Assembly (NCBI GenBank): GCA_031265435.1
Contig: JAISCR010000035.1
Location: forward strand, 1 to 37,254
Direction of reading: 5' to 3'
Origin: Treponema sp.
GTDB lineage: Bacteria > Spirochaetota > Spirochaetia > Treponematales > Breznakiellaceae
DNA length: 37,254 bases
The notes beneath the pieces are model-generated. The model was not told where the DNA came from. It did no database searches and worked only from the letters and a program-made list of their open reading frames with translations. Made by a program: the position numbers and the translations under genes. Positions 23,984 through 30,875 of this stretch are shown here, in pieces (the stretch's first letter is position 1; every line of letters begins with the position of its first letter).

Positions 23984-24057
23984 CTGGTAGTCCTCAATAT
24001 TCTTTTAGAGCTGTAAGAAACCTAACGGTGCCGAAATGTTTTAGCATTTTTGAACTA

Positions 24058-24495
24058 CTATACCCTTGCGTACAAAACCTGCAGAGGCCCCTTTTGTCTA
24101 AATTTTAACACGCTGTACCTTATCAAGAATTCAATCATGTGATCCCTGGTCTTTCTTTTTTCTTCGCCCTTTCTGATGCTCTCGTCCGTCATTTCGCTGG
24201 GTTTGCCGCCGATGGCACCCGCGTAGCGGATCTTTCCGCCGCGGGCCAGGTTTTTATTCATTTCCTCGAGCTCCAGGCAGTTGCGTAGTATGCTGTCGAC
24301 GATACCCCTGATCGCGAGAGGTTTTATGTTCGTCTTCGAGACGGAAAAGATCCCATTTTCGAGACAAATGCCATAGAAACCGTTGATCGTAGTGTTCATT
24401 TTGTTCGTGACAAGGATACGGTACGTCTTACCTTCCTCGCCCACCTTGACACGGAAAACGCGGTGGAATTCGTAACCTTTAGTTTTTATGCACAT
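24058..24495 (-). CDS. Hypothetical protein of the AT-rich islet
   Basis: A 145-residue protein that I do not recognise. It starts at ATG 24495 with GGAG five bases upstream. The first half looks like a beta-rich fold (VFRVKVGEEGKTYRILVTN, then GFYGICLENGIFSVSKTN). The second is helical and charged (SILRNCLELEEMNKNLARGG, then MTDESIRKGEEKRKTRDHMI). No signal peptide or TM is seen. It has its own near-consensus promoter, which overlaps the 3' end of lacI. G+C is low (23 of 60 bases at 24121-24180), unlike the flanking genes, so recent acquisition is likely. Confidence 0.6.
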   Translation of the reverse strand: MCIKTKGYEFHRVFRVKVGEEGKTYRILVTNKMNTTINGFYGICLENGIFSVSKTNIKPLAIRGIVDSILRNCLELEEMNKNLARGGKIRYAGAIGGKPSEMTDESIRKGEEKRKTRDHMIEFLIRYSVLKFRQKGPLQVLYARV

Positions 24496-24544
24496 TCAAA
24501 CTCCAAAAATAGAGTTATATATCAATTAACGACGATAAATACAA

Positions 24545-24573
24545 ATTCTACCAGTCTAAATGCCTCTTGTCAA
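24545..24573 (-). promoter_or_regulatory. Promoter of the AT-rich islet genes
   Basis: On the minus strand TTGACA (24568-24573), exactly 17 bases, then TAGAAT (24545-24550): 11 of 12 consensus positions. The -35 box overlaps the end of lacI. The leader to ATG 24495 would be about 42 bases. Confidence 0.75.
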
Positions 24574-25583
24574 CATAAAAAATCGCCTTTTGTCGGCCGG
24601 CAGGATGAACGGAGTACCAGTTCCGCCGGTATGCGCTTTAGTTCCGCTCTTTCCTCTCCCGAAAGTCTCTTTAAAAGCAGCTCCGCGGCGGTTTTCCCGA
24701 TAAGAACCGAATCCTGGCGCATGGTTGTAAGGGGCGGGCTGACATACTCTCCCAGGGGATCGCCGTCAAAGCCGACAATTGAAACATCCTGGGGAACACG
24801 GATTCCGGCCTCATTCAGGGCCTTTATTGTACCATAGGCCAGGTTGTCGCTTGTGGCAAAAATTGCGGTGAAGGTCTCTTTCTTCTCAAGCAGACGCCGG
24901 GCCGCCTCATAGCCTCCGAGGGCCGACCAGAGTCCGGCTGTCTCAGTCAGCTCAGGGTTCTCCGTTATGCCGTTCCGTTTCAGGCAGTCCCGGTAGCCCT
25001 GAAAACGCTCCTCCGACGCGGGGGACATCCAGGTAACAGGCCCGGCGATATACGCGATATGACGGTGCCCGAGATCTACAAGGTACTGTACCGCCGTAAC
25101 AGCCCCCCCATAATTGTCGGTGATCGCCGTACTGATGCCGGGAAGAAGATCGTTGGTAGAAACACAGGGCAGGCGGCTTTTGAGGAGACTCCTGTATTCT
25201 TCCTCGCCCGGGATTGCAAAGAGCAAAAAACCGTCGATGTTGCGGTAGCTTGCGGCGGTAAGAAAATCATGGGCGCCCCGGAGCATGAGAAGTTCATAGC
25301 CCTGGGCTTCCATCACCTGCCGGGCTCCCCCGAGAATATTGTTGAAGATAGGGGGAATAAACACATCGGTCAGGTAAATATCTTTGTTGATAATACCGAT
25401 AAGGCGCGAGCGCCTCGTGCTGAGCGCCCTGGCGGTTAAATTGGGTACATAGCCCATGTCTCTGGCGGCATCGAGAATCCGGCCGCGGGTGACGAGGCTC
25501 AGGGTTCCTGCGCCGTTGAGGGCCTTGGATACCGTTGGGGGGGAAAATCCGGTTTTTTTCGAAATATCATAGATGGTAACCAA
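24570..25583 (-). CDS. LacI-family transcriptional regulator
   Basis: A 337-residue repressor. The N-terminal helix-turn-helix and hinge read VTIYDISKKTGFSPPTVSKA, with LNGAGTLS and VPNLTARALSTRRSRLIGII. The periplasmic-binding-protein-like sensor follows (ITDNYGGAVTAVQYLVDLGH, FATSDNLAYGTIKAL, VSIVGFDGDPLGEYVSPPLT). It binds palindromic operators with central CG and releases on sugar binding. The start is TTG 25583, aligned with the family's usual Met-Val-Thr-Ile. It lies 90 bases downstream of the epimerase on the same strand, with a possible promoter of its own. The operators at 18578-18589 and 26819-26834 are its likely targets, although their half-sites differ, so perhaps only one is. 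Confidence 0.93.
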   Translation of the reverse strand: MVTIYDISKKTGFSPPTVSKALNGAGTLSLVTRGRILDAARDMGYVPNLTARALSTRRSRLIGIINKDIYLTDVFIPPIFNNILGGARQVMEAQGYELLMLRGAHDFLTAASYRNIDGFLLFAIPGEEEYRSLLKSRLPCVSTNDLLPGISTAITDNYGGAVTAVQYLVDLGHRHIAYIAGPVTWMSPASEERFQGYRDCLKRNGITENPELTETAGLWSALGGYEAARRLLEKKETFTAIFATSDNLAYGTIKALNEAGIRVPQDVSIVGFDGDPLGEYVSPPLTTMRQDSVLIGKTAAELLLKRLSGEERAELKRIPAELVLRSSCRPTKGDFLC

Positions 25584-25590
25584 GTTTCTC

Positions 25591-25619
25591 TATAACTCCC
25601 GTAAAAATTTTGTTGTCAA
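25591..25619 (-). promoter_or_regulatory. Candidate lacI promoter
   Basis: On the minus strand TTGACA (25614-25619), 17 bases, GTTATA (25591-25596). The -35 is perfect and the -10 weak. The spacer holds the 16-mer shared with the sugar operon promoter, so a common factor could bind both. Confidence 0.4.
25599..25614. repeat. 16-mer shared with the sugar operon promoter, copy 2
   Basis: CCGTAAAAATTTTGTT, identical to 18526-18541. It lies between the -35 and -10 boxes of the lacI promoter on the minus strand. Confidence 0.55.
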
Positions 25620-25655
25620 TAACCGGCAAAAAAACATTTTACTTTTCCCCCCCAT

Positions 25656-25672
25656 AATTGGAACAGGCTCAA
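25656..25672. repeat. Dispersed 3'-flank repeat, copy D
   Basis: On the minus strand TTGAGCCTGTTCCAATT begins one base after the epimerase stop (25674-25676). This copy equals the consensus over its first 15 bases. Confidence 0.55.
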
Positions 25673-25673
25673 C

Positions 25674-26792
25674 TTATATCTTGCCCGCTTCCACCAAAGA
25701 TTTTTCGTAGATGTCGATAAGCTTGTCGTACCAGGCTTCGAATTCAGGATCTTCTTTCTGGCATTCCTTGTGGGAAAGCATATAAGCTACCGTTTCCCGG
25801 ATGCCCTGGTCAAAGCGGATCGTGGCCCGGAAACCGGGAACCATGCGCTTCAGTTTGGAGTTGTCGAAGATGACCGAGTTGGCCTTGTCGCCGATCAGGG
25901 CGCCTGTAAAGTTGTAGCCCCTGGGGTCTCCCGCGGCCGCGAGGAATTCGCTTGAGATATGCACAGCCTTGAGCGGTTTCCCGAGGGCGCAGGCCACGCT
26001 TGCGTAGATCTGGTTCCAGGTGACAATTTCATCGCTGGTGATATGCACGGTTTCCCCGATGGCATGGATGTTTCCCATAAGACCGGTAAAACCCTTTGCA
26101 AAATCCCGGTTTGTGGTCACCGCCCAGAGGCTTGTCCCGTCTCCATGGATGATCACCTTTTTCCCTTCCAGTATCCGTTTCAGGAGACCCCAGCTTCCCG
26201 TGGGGCTGTGGATACCCATGGGCGCGTTACGTTCGTCGTAGGTATGGCTGGGCCGGATGATGGTTGCCGGGAAGCCTTCGCTCCGGTACTTGCCCAGAAG
26301 GAAATCCTCACAGGCTATCTTGTCCTGGGAATACTTCCAGTAGGGGTTCGCCATGATACTGGATTCGGTGATGGGCAGTCCTCCGACGGGTTTCTGGTAA
26401 CCTGAGGCGGAACTTATAAAGAAATACTGTTTGGTGAGATCTTTGAAGATGCGGTAGTCCCGTTCGACTTCCCCGGGTACAAAGGCGATGAATTCTCCCA
26501 CGCAGTCGAATTTTTCCCCGTCTTTGAGCAGAGCCTTGACCTTTGCGGCCACCGCCGCTTCGCTTTCCGAGCGGATATCGCAGGCAACTTCGATGAGTTT
26601 ACCTTTTTTGGCGCCGGGTACAGAGGCTCCACAGTAGTCGTCCCAGGTCTTGAAAGGAGCCTCATCCCCTTCGGTAAGTTTGCTGTTCCGGTTTCCCCGG
26701 TTGAGGAGGTAGAGATCCCAGCCCATCTCCAGCACACGGCGGGAAATTGCCGTACTGATCGTTCCCGTACCACCGATAAATAATGCTTTCAT
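25674..26792 (-). CDS. NAD-dependent epimerase/dehydratase (atypical SDR)
   Basis: A 372-residue Rossmann-fold enzyme. The cofactor motif is MKALFIGGTGTIS (G-G-T-G-T-I-S). The catalytic pair fits YSQDK (Y-x3-K) in NPYWKYSQDKIACEDFLLGK, with an upstream Ser in FISSASGYQKP. RPSHTYDERNAPMG and HGDGTSLWAVTTNRDFAKGF are typical of sugar-nucleotide or sugar epimerases of the extended or atypical SDR class. The substrate is unknown. Setting and regulation suggest conversion of an imported sugar rather than cell-envelope synthesis. AGGAG precedes ATG 26792, and a promoter with an operator-like palindrome lies upstream. lacI follows, possibly in the same transcript. Confidence 0.82.
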   Translation of the reverse strand: MKALFIGGTGTISTAISRRVLEMGWDLYLLNRGNRNSKLTEGDEAPFKTWDDYCGASVPGAKKGKLIEVACDIRSESEAAVAAKVKALLKDGEKFDCVGEFIAFVPGEVERDYRIFKDLTKQYFFISSASGYQKPVGGLPITESSIMANPYWKYSQDKIACEDFLLGKYRSEGFPATIIRPSHTYDERNAPMGIHSPTGSWGLLKRILEGKKVIIHGDGTSLWAVTTNRDFAKGFTGLMGNIHAIGETVHITSDEIVTWNQIYASVACALGKPLKAVHISSEFLAAAGDPRGYNFTGALIGDKANSVIFDNSKLKRMVPGFRATIRFDQGIRETVAYMLSHKECQKEDPEFEAWYDKLIDIYEKSLVEAGKI

Positions 26793-26818
26793 AATAAATC
26801 ACTCCTGTTTTAAGAAAA

Positions 26819-26834
26819 TTGAACACGTATTCAA
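26819..26834. promoter_or_regulatory. Operator-like palindrome upstream of the epimerase gene
   Basis: TTGAACACGTATTCAA is symmetric at 7 of 8 pairs and has a central CG. It begins at the downstream edge of the epimerase -10 box and covers the predicted start point, the same arrangement as at 18578-18589. The half-site differs from that operator, so another LacI-family protein may bind. Confidence 0.5.
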
Positions 26835-26862
26835 TAATACCATCAAATTATCCGGTTGTAAA
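26834..26862 (-). promoter_or_regulatory. Promoter of the epimerase gene
   Basis: On the minus strand TTTACA (26857-26862), 17 bases, TATTAT (26834-26839): ten of twelve consensus positions. The leader to ATG 26792 is about 35 bases and contains AGGAG. Confidence 0.7.
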
Positions 26863-26906
26863 TAGATCGCATCAAATAAGGTGACAGGTTTCTTCCCGGC
26901 GGCTAT

Positions 26907-26936
26907 TTGACACAAATCCCCCATACATTCTAAAAT
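26907..26936 (+). promoter_or_regulatory. Promoter of the TrpXYZ-like transporter operon
   Basis: TTGACA (26907-26912), 18 bases, TAAAAT (26931-26936). Transcription should start near 26943, leaving a leader of about 35 bases. That is too short for a T-box or riboswitch. Confidence 0.75.
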
Positions 26937-26940
26937 GACT

Positions 26941-26956
26941 GAGCTTGTTACAAGAC
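26941..26956. repeat. Possible diverged copy E of the dispersed repeat
   Basis: GAGCTTGTTACAAGAC differs from copy A (GAGCTTGTTCCAAAAC) at two positions. Unlike the other copies it lies in a 5' leader, at the start point of the transporter operon, so it may be coincidental. Confidence 0.3.
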
Positions 26957-26976
26957 ACTTAAAAGGAGCGTCCAAA

Positions 26977-27996
26977 ATGAAAAAGGTACTCATGATCGCA
27001 GCCCTTTGCGCTGCAGTTCTGCCTCTCGCGTTTGCGGGGGGCAGGAAGGATTCAGGCACTGCGGATGCCCCCTCGGGCGGGGCAAAACAGATCCGTATTG
27101 GAATTTCAAAGATTATGGCCCATCCGGCCCTTGACGCATGCGAACAGGGGATTCAGGATCAGCTCAAGATCCGGGGTTTCAATGCCGCATTTGACCTGCA
27201 GAGCGCCAATGGCGACCCCAGCACCGCGGCCCAGATTGCCAGCAAATTCAAGAATGACAGGGTGGATGTTGCCATCGGCATAGCTACCCCTACCGCCGTA
27301 GCCCTGGCAAACGCCATCAAGGACATTCCGGTGGTATTTTGCGCGGTTACCGATCCTGTTGAAGCGGGCCTTGTGTCCAGTCTCTCCCGCGGGGAAGGAA
27401 ACGTAAGCGGCATGAGCGACGCTATTCCCACCGCGGATCATATCGCCCTGTTCAGAGAGATTGCGGGCATCAAAACCCTTGGGTATATCTATACCGGTTC
27501 CGAGGCCAACTCGATCAGCGCTCTGGAACTGGTCAAAGAAGCCTGCGGCAAACAGGGCATTTCCCTTGTGGAACAGTCAATCAATACCTCCGCGGACATT
27601 CGCCAGGCCGCGCAGGCCATTGTAGGCCGCGTTGACGGGATCTACATGACCACCGATAACACGGTATTCTCCGCGGTTGCGGCGATTATTGATGTCTTCG
27701 GGACAGCCAAAAAGCCAATCTTTGCCGGGGATGTTACCGGTATCAAAGACGGCGGCTGCTTTATCGGTTCGGGCTTCAACTACTACAAGGCCGGCATTGC
27801 CACGGGCAATATCGTTGCGGACATTCTTGAAGGGAAGAAACCTGCCGACATTCCGGTAAAGTTCCTCACCGATCCTTCGGAGTCGGATCTCATGTTTGAT
27901 CTTGACAACGCTAAAATGCTCGGCATTACCATTCCCCAGAAGTACCTTTCCCAGGCCAACCTGATTTTCGAAAACGGGAAACTTACGGAGAAATAG
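26977..27996 (+). CDS. ABC transporter substrate-binding protein (ABC_sub_bind, TrpX-like)
   Basis: A 339-residue exported protein. ATG 26977 is chosen because AAAAGGAG (26961-26967 region) precedes it, and the longer frame from 26935 starts inside the -10 box. The signal peptide (MKKVLMIAALCAAVLPLAFA) ends in A-F-A with no lipobox Cys, so it is a free periplasmic protein. QIRIGISKIMAHPALDACEQ, DVAIGIATPTAVALANAIKD and VVFCAVTDPVEAGLV are hallmarks of the ABC_sub_bind (COG2984) family. Its best-known members are streptococcal TrpX proteins for tryptophan. Here the ligand is uncertain. The next two genes encode its permease and ATPase. Confidence 0.88.
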   Translation: MKKVLMIAALCAAVLPLAFAGGRKDSGTADAPSGGAKQIRIGISKIMAHPALDACEQGIQDQLKIRGFNAAFDLQSANGDPSTAAQIASKFKNDRVDVAIGIATPTAVALANAIKDIPVVFCAVTDPVEAGLVSSLSRGEGNVSGMSDAIPTADHIALFREIAGIKTLGYIYTGSEANSISALELVKEACGKQGISLVEQSINTSADIRQAAQAIVGRVDGIYMTTDNTVFSAVAAIIDVFGTAKKPIFAGDVTGIKDGGCFIGSGFNYYKAGIATGNIVADILEGKKPADIPVKFLTDPSESDLMFDLDNAKMLGITIPQKYLSQANLIFENGKLTEK

Positions 27997-28015
27997 GCGT
28001 GCAGGCGGCTTATAT

Positions 28016-28930
28016 ATGATCGAAGGGATTTTAACCGAAGGCTTCATCTACGGCATCATGGTTCTGGGGGTATTCATCACCTTCAGAGTCCTCAACTTTG
28101 CCGACATGACCGTAGACGGCTCCTTCCCTCTGGGAGCCTGCATCATGGGTGTGATGCTCTCACGGGGGATCCCTTCGCCCGCGGCCCTTGCCCTGGCCTG
28201 TGCCGGAGGCATGCTGGCAGGCCTCGTTACGGCCCTTATTCACAACAAATTAAGGATACCGGATCTGCTCTCCGGTATCCTTACCATGACCATGCTCTAT
28301 TCGATAAACCTCCGGGTGATGAGCAACCGGGCCAATCTTTCGCTGATCAAGATTCCGACTCTTTTTTCAAAGATAAACGGCTGGGCCCAGAGTTTTACCA
28401 TTCATCCCGGCTGGGCCATCGTGATCTTCTGTTTTATTACCATTGTTATTATCAAAATTATTCTCGACCTGTTTTTTCATACCGACTTCGGTCTCTCTCT
28501 GGGCGCACTGGGAGCAAACACCCAGCTTATCATCAGCCAGGGAATGAATCCCGAAGTGATTAAGACCGTGGGCATCTGCCTTGCCAACGGCCTTGTGGGG
28601 ATCTCCGGCGCCTATGCCGCCATGTACCAGGGTTTTTCGGACATCAACTTTGGAAGCGGCATGATCGTTTCGGGCCTTGCCTCTCTCATGATAGGAGAAT
28701 TCCTTATCCGTTCAAACAGGATCGGCCTTCTTACCCTCCGCGTGATCCTCGGTTCCATTCTCTACCGCGGCCTCATGTTCTTTGCCCGCAACTACGGCTA
28801 CCACATTCACATGACCGCCAACGATCTAAAGCTTATCACCGGACTTCTTATAATTCTGTGCATCATCGTGTCCCGCATGGGTTTCCGTTCCGGCTACCGG
28901 CCGCGAAAGGATCGAAAGAGGCAGTCATGA
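28016..28930 (+). CDS. ABC transporter permease (TrpY-like, BPD_transp_2)
   Basis: A 304-residue polytopic protein with eight to nine hydrophobic helices, of the branched-chain-amino-acid/LivH-like permease fold (COG4120). VLNFADMTVDGSFPLGACIM, GLSLGALGANTQLIISQGMN and YQGFSDINFGSGMIVSGLAS are characteristic. The basic tail (PRKDRKRQS) is cytoplasmic. The start ATG 28016 is 19 bases after the binding-protein stop, with only a weak ribosome binding site. The last four bases (ATGA) are the start of the ATPase gene. Confidence 0.9.
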   Translation: MIEGILTEGFIYGIMVLGVFITFRVLNFADMTVDGSFPLGACIMGVMLSRGIPSPAALALACAGGMLAGLVTALIHNKLRIPDLLSGILTMTMLYSINLRVMSNRANLSLIKIPTLFSKINGWAQSFTIHPGWAIVIFCFITIVIIKIILDLFFHTDFGLSLGALGANTQLIISQGMNPEVIKTVGICLANGLVGISGAYAAMYQGFSDINFGSGMIVSGLASLMIGEFLIRSNRIGLLTLRVILGSILYRGLMFFARNYGYHIHMTANDLKLITGLLIILCIIVSRMGFRSGYRPRKDRKRQS

Positions 28931-29739
28931 TTAGGGTTGAAAATATCAGCGTAGTGTTTTCTCCGGGAACTCCCGACGAAAACCTTGCCTTAAGAAATAT
29001 CAATCTTACTGTCAAGAATGGAGACTTTATCACGATCATCGGTTCCAACGGCGCCGGGAAAAGTACACTCTACAACGCCATCGCGGGAACCATCATTCCC
29101 TTTCGGGGACGCGTATTTCTGCGAAATGATAATACGGAAACCGACATAAGCCGTAAGCCTGAATTTATACGCGCCCGCTATATCGGGAGGATCTTTCAGA
29201 ATCCGCTGCTGGGAACCGCGGGAAAGATGACGCTGGCGGACAACATGATGCTCTGCCACAGAAAAGGTTACAAGGGTCTGAAAATAAGCCTTAACAAGCA
29301 GATGAGGGAAACTTTCCGGGAACAGCTTTCCTGTCTCGGCATGGGTCTTGAAGACAGGCTCAACGATAATGTGGAACTCTTCTCCGGAGGGCAGAGGCAG
29401 GCGCTTACCCTGCTCATGACGGTTATGTCGAGGCCCAGCCTCCTTCTTCTCGATGAACATACGGCGGCCCTTGATCCCCGGAATGCGGAGATTGTCATGA
29501 GTCTTACCGGCCGTTTTGCGGAGGAGTACAGCCTTACGGTGATGATGATCACGCACAACATGAATCATGCGCTGGAAGCGGGTAACAGGCTTCTCATGAT
29601 GGACGGAGGAGAGATCATCCTTGACATTGATGCCGAAGAAAAGGCAAAGCTGAGCACCAAAGATATTGTTCAGCGTTTTAAGGATATTAGAAAACAGGAA
29701 CTTGCCAACGACGAAATGCTTCTAAACGATAAGAATTAG
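28927..29739 (+). CDS. ABC transporter ATPase (TrpZ-like, COG1101)
   Basis: A 270-residue ATPase. It has Walker A GSNGAGKST (39-47), a Q-loop in GRIFQNPLLGTAG, signature LFSGGQRQALTLLM, Walker B LLLLDEHTAAL and an H-loop in MMITHNMNHAL. The DEHTAALD form (His in place of the common Pro) is usual for this subfamily. The start is ATG 28927, overlapping the permease stop (ATGA). It powers import by the preceding two proteins. Confidence 0.93.
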   Translation: MIRVENISVVFSPGTPDENLALRNINLTVKNGDFITIIGSNGAGKSTLYNAIAGTIIPFRGRVFLRNDNTETDISRKPEFIRARYIGRIFQNPLLGTAGKMTLADNMMLCHRKGYKGLKISLNKQMRETFREQLSCLGMGLEDRLNDNVELFSGGQRQALTLLMTVMSRPSLLLLDEHTAALDPRNAEIVMSLTGRFAEEYSLTVMMITHNMNHALEAGNRLLMMDGGEIILDIDAEEKAKLSTKDIVQRFKDIRKQELANDEMLLNDKN

Positions 29740-29771
29740 CATAGTTTGTTGTATTAAAAAGTGAGGTTTTT

Positions 29772-30839
29772 ATGAGTATGAAGCAGTTGACGATCCTGAC
29801 AAAGGCAAAGAGCAGATCCGTTTCCGCGGAAAATTTTTCGGGAGAAAAGGGCAGGGGAGGCATGGCTCTTGAAGGAACCGGCAAGAAATGCGCGCGGGAT
29901 CTGGGGCAGGGCTGGAAGGTCTCCCCCTCGGTGAACATTGCCCCGGGCGAAGTTTTTACCATGGCCGACATTGAAGGCCCGGGTGCCATTACCCATATAT
30001 GGATGACCATTGCGGGAAACAAACGGCTTTCGATTCTGCGAATCTACTGGGACGAACAGGAGCATCCTTCGGTGGAAGTTCCCGTCGGGGATTTCTTTGC
30101 CTCGGCGTATCCGGGCTATGCCCAGGTCAACAGTCTTGCTGTCTGCGTGAATCCTTACAGCGGTTTTAATTCCTACTGGGAGATGCCCTTCAAAAAACAC
30201 TGCAGGATCACTATGGAAAACCTCGATCCCAATCCCATGGTTCTCTACTATCAGCTTGACTATGAACTCCGTGAAGCCGCCGCCCCCTGCGCCTATTTCC
30301 ATGCCTCATTCAGGCGGGTAAATCCCCTGCCCCGCAGAGAAGTCCACACGATTCTTGACGGCGTCGAAGGCTGGGGCAGCTATGCCGGTACCTATATCGC
30401 ATGGGGAGTGCACAGTAACGGCTGGTGGGGCGAGGGGGAGATCAAGTTCTACATGGACGGCGATAAAGACTGGCCCACAATCTGTGGCACCGGGACGGAA
30501 GACTACTTCTGCGGCTCCTATGACTTCGATGTAGAGGGGCGCTATGTTCCCTTCTCATCTCCCTACACAGGCATGCCCCAGGTGATCATTCCCGACGGCC
30601 TCTATAAATCCCAGCAGCGTTTCGGTATGTACCGCTGGCATATCACAGATCCTGTCCGCTTTGAAAAAGATTTAAAGGTAACGATACAGGCCCTGGGCTG
30701 GTTCAGCGACGATAAAGCCGATGAACGCCGCTACCTTCCGTTGAGGGATGACATTGCTTCTGTTGCCTACTGGTACCAGACCCTGCCTTCAAAACCCCTC
30801 GCGGCCCTTCCCGGCCGGGATGATTTGACTATTAACTAG
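29772..30839 (+). CDS. DUF2961 protein (GH172-type glycosidase candidate)
   Basis: A 355-residue DUF2961 protein. The family was assigned to GH172 after members were shown to act on alpha-fructofuranosyl and D-arabinofuranosyl linkages. GPGAITHIWMTIAGN, VEVPVGDFFAS, NSYWEMPFKKHCRIT and CGTGTEDYFCGSYDF are the conserved blocks. Glu243 in GTEDYF is the likely catalytic acid residue of that motif. There is no signal peptide, so it is cytoplasmic. GAGG five bases before ATG 29772 and a 32-base gap to the ATPase gene place it in the transporter operon. It suggests that the transporter carries a furanoside or similar glycoside rather than tryptophan (inference). The gap after it (30840-30875) holds only AATGATGTTGAGGCCCTAG, a five-codon frame. 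Confidence 0.8.
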   Translation: MSMKQLTILTKAKSRSVSAENFSGEKGRGGMALEGTGKKCARDLGQGWKVSPSVNIAPGEVFTMADIEGPGAITHIWMTIAGNKRLSILRIYWDEQEHPSVEVPVGDFFASAYPGYAQVNSLAVCVNPYSGFNSYWEMPFKKHCRITMENLDPNPMVLYYQLDYELREAAAPCAYFHASFRRVNPLPRREVHTILDGVEGWGSYAGTYIAWGVHSNGWWGEGEIKFYMDGDKDWPTICGTGTEDYFCGSYDFDVEGRYVPFSSPYTGMPQVIIPDGLYKSQQRFGMYRWHITDPVRFEKDLKVTIQALGWFSDDKADERRYLPLRDDIASVAYWYQTLPSKPLAALPGRDDLTIN

Positions 30840-30875
30840 AAATATTAGAATTACGGAGTGAATGATGTTGAGGCC

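Noticed and set aside
26881-26976. T-box or riboswitch ahead of the TrpX-like gene
   Set aside because: The promoter leaves a leader of only about 35 bases, and no specifier stem or terminator/antiterminator is present.
26935-26976. Upstream ATG as start of the TrpX-like binding protein
   Set aside because: It falls within the -10 box. The internal ATG 26977 has a ribosome binding site and yields a proper signal peptide.
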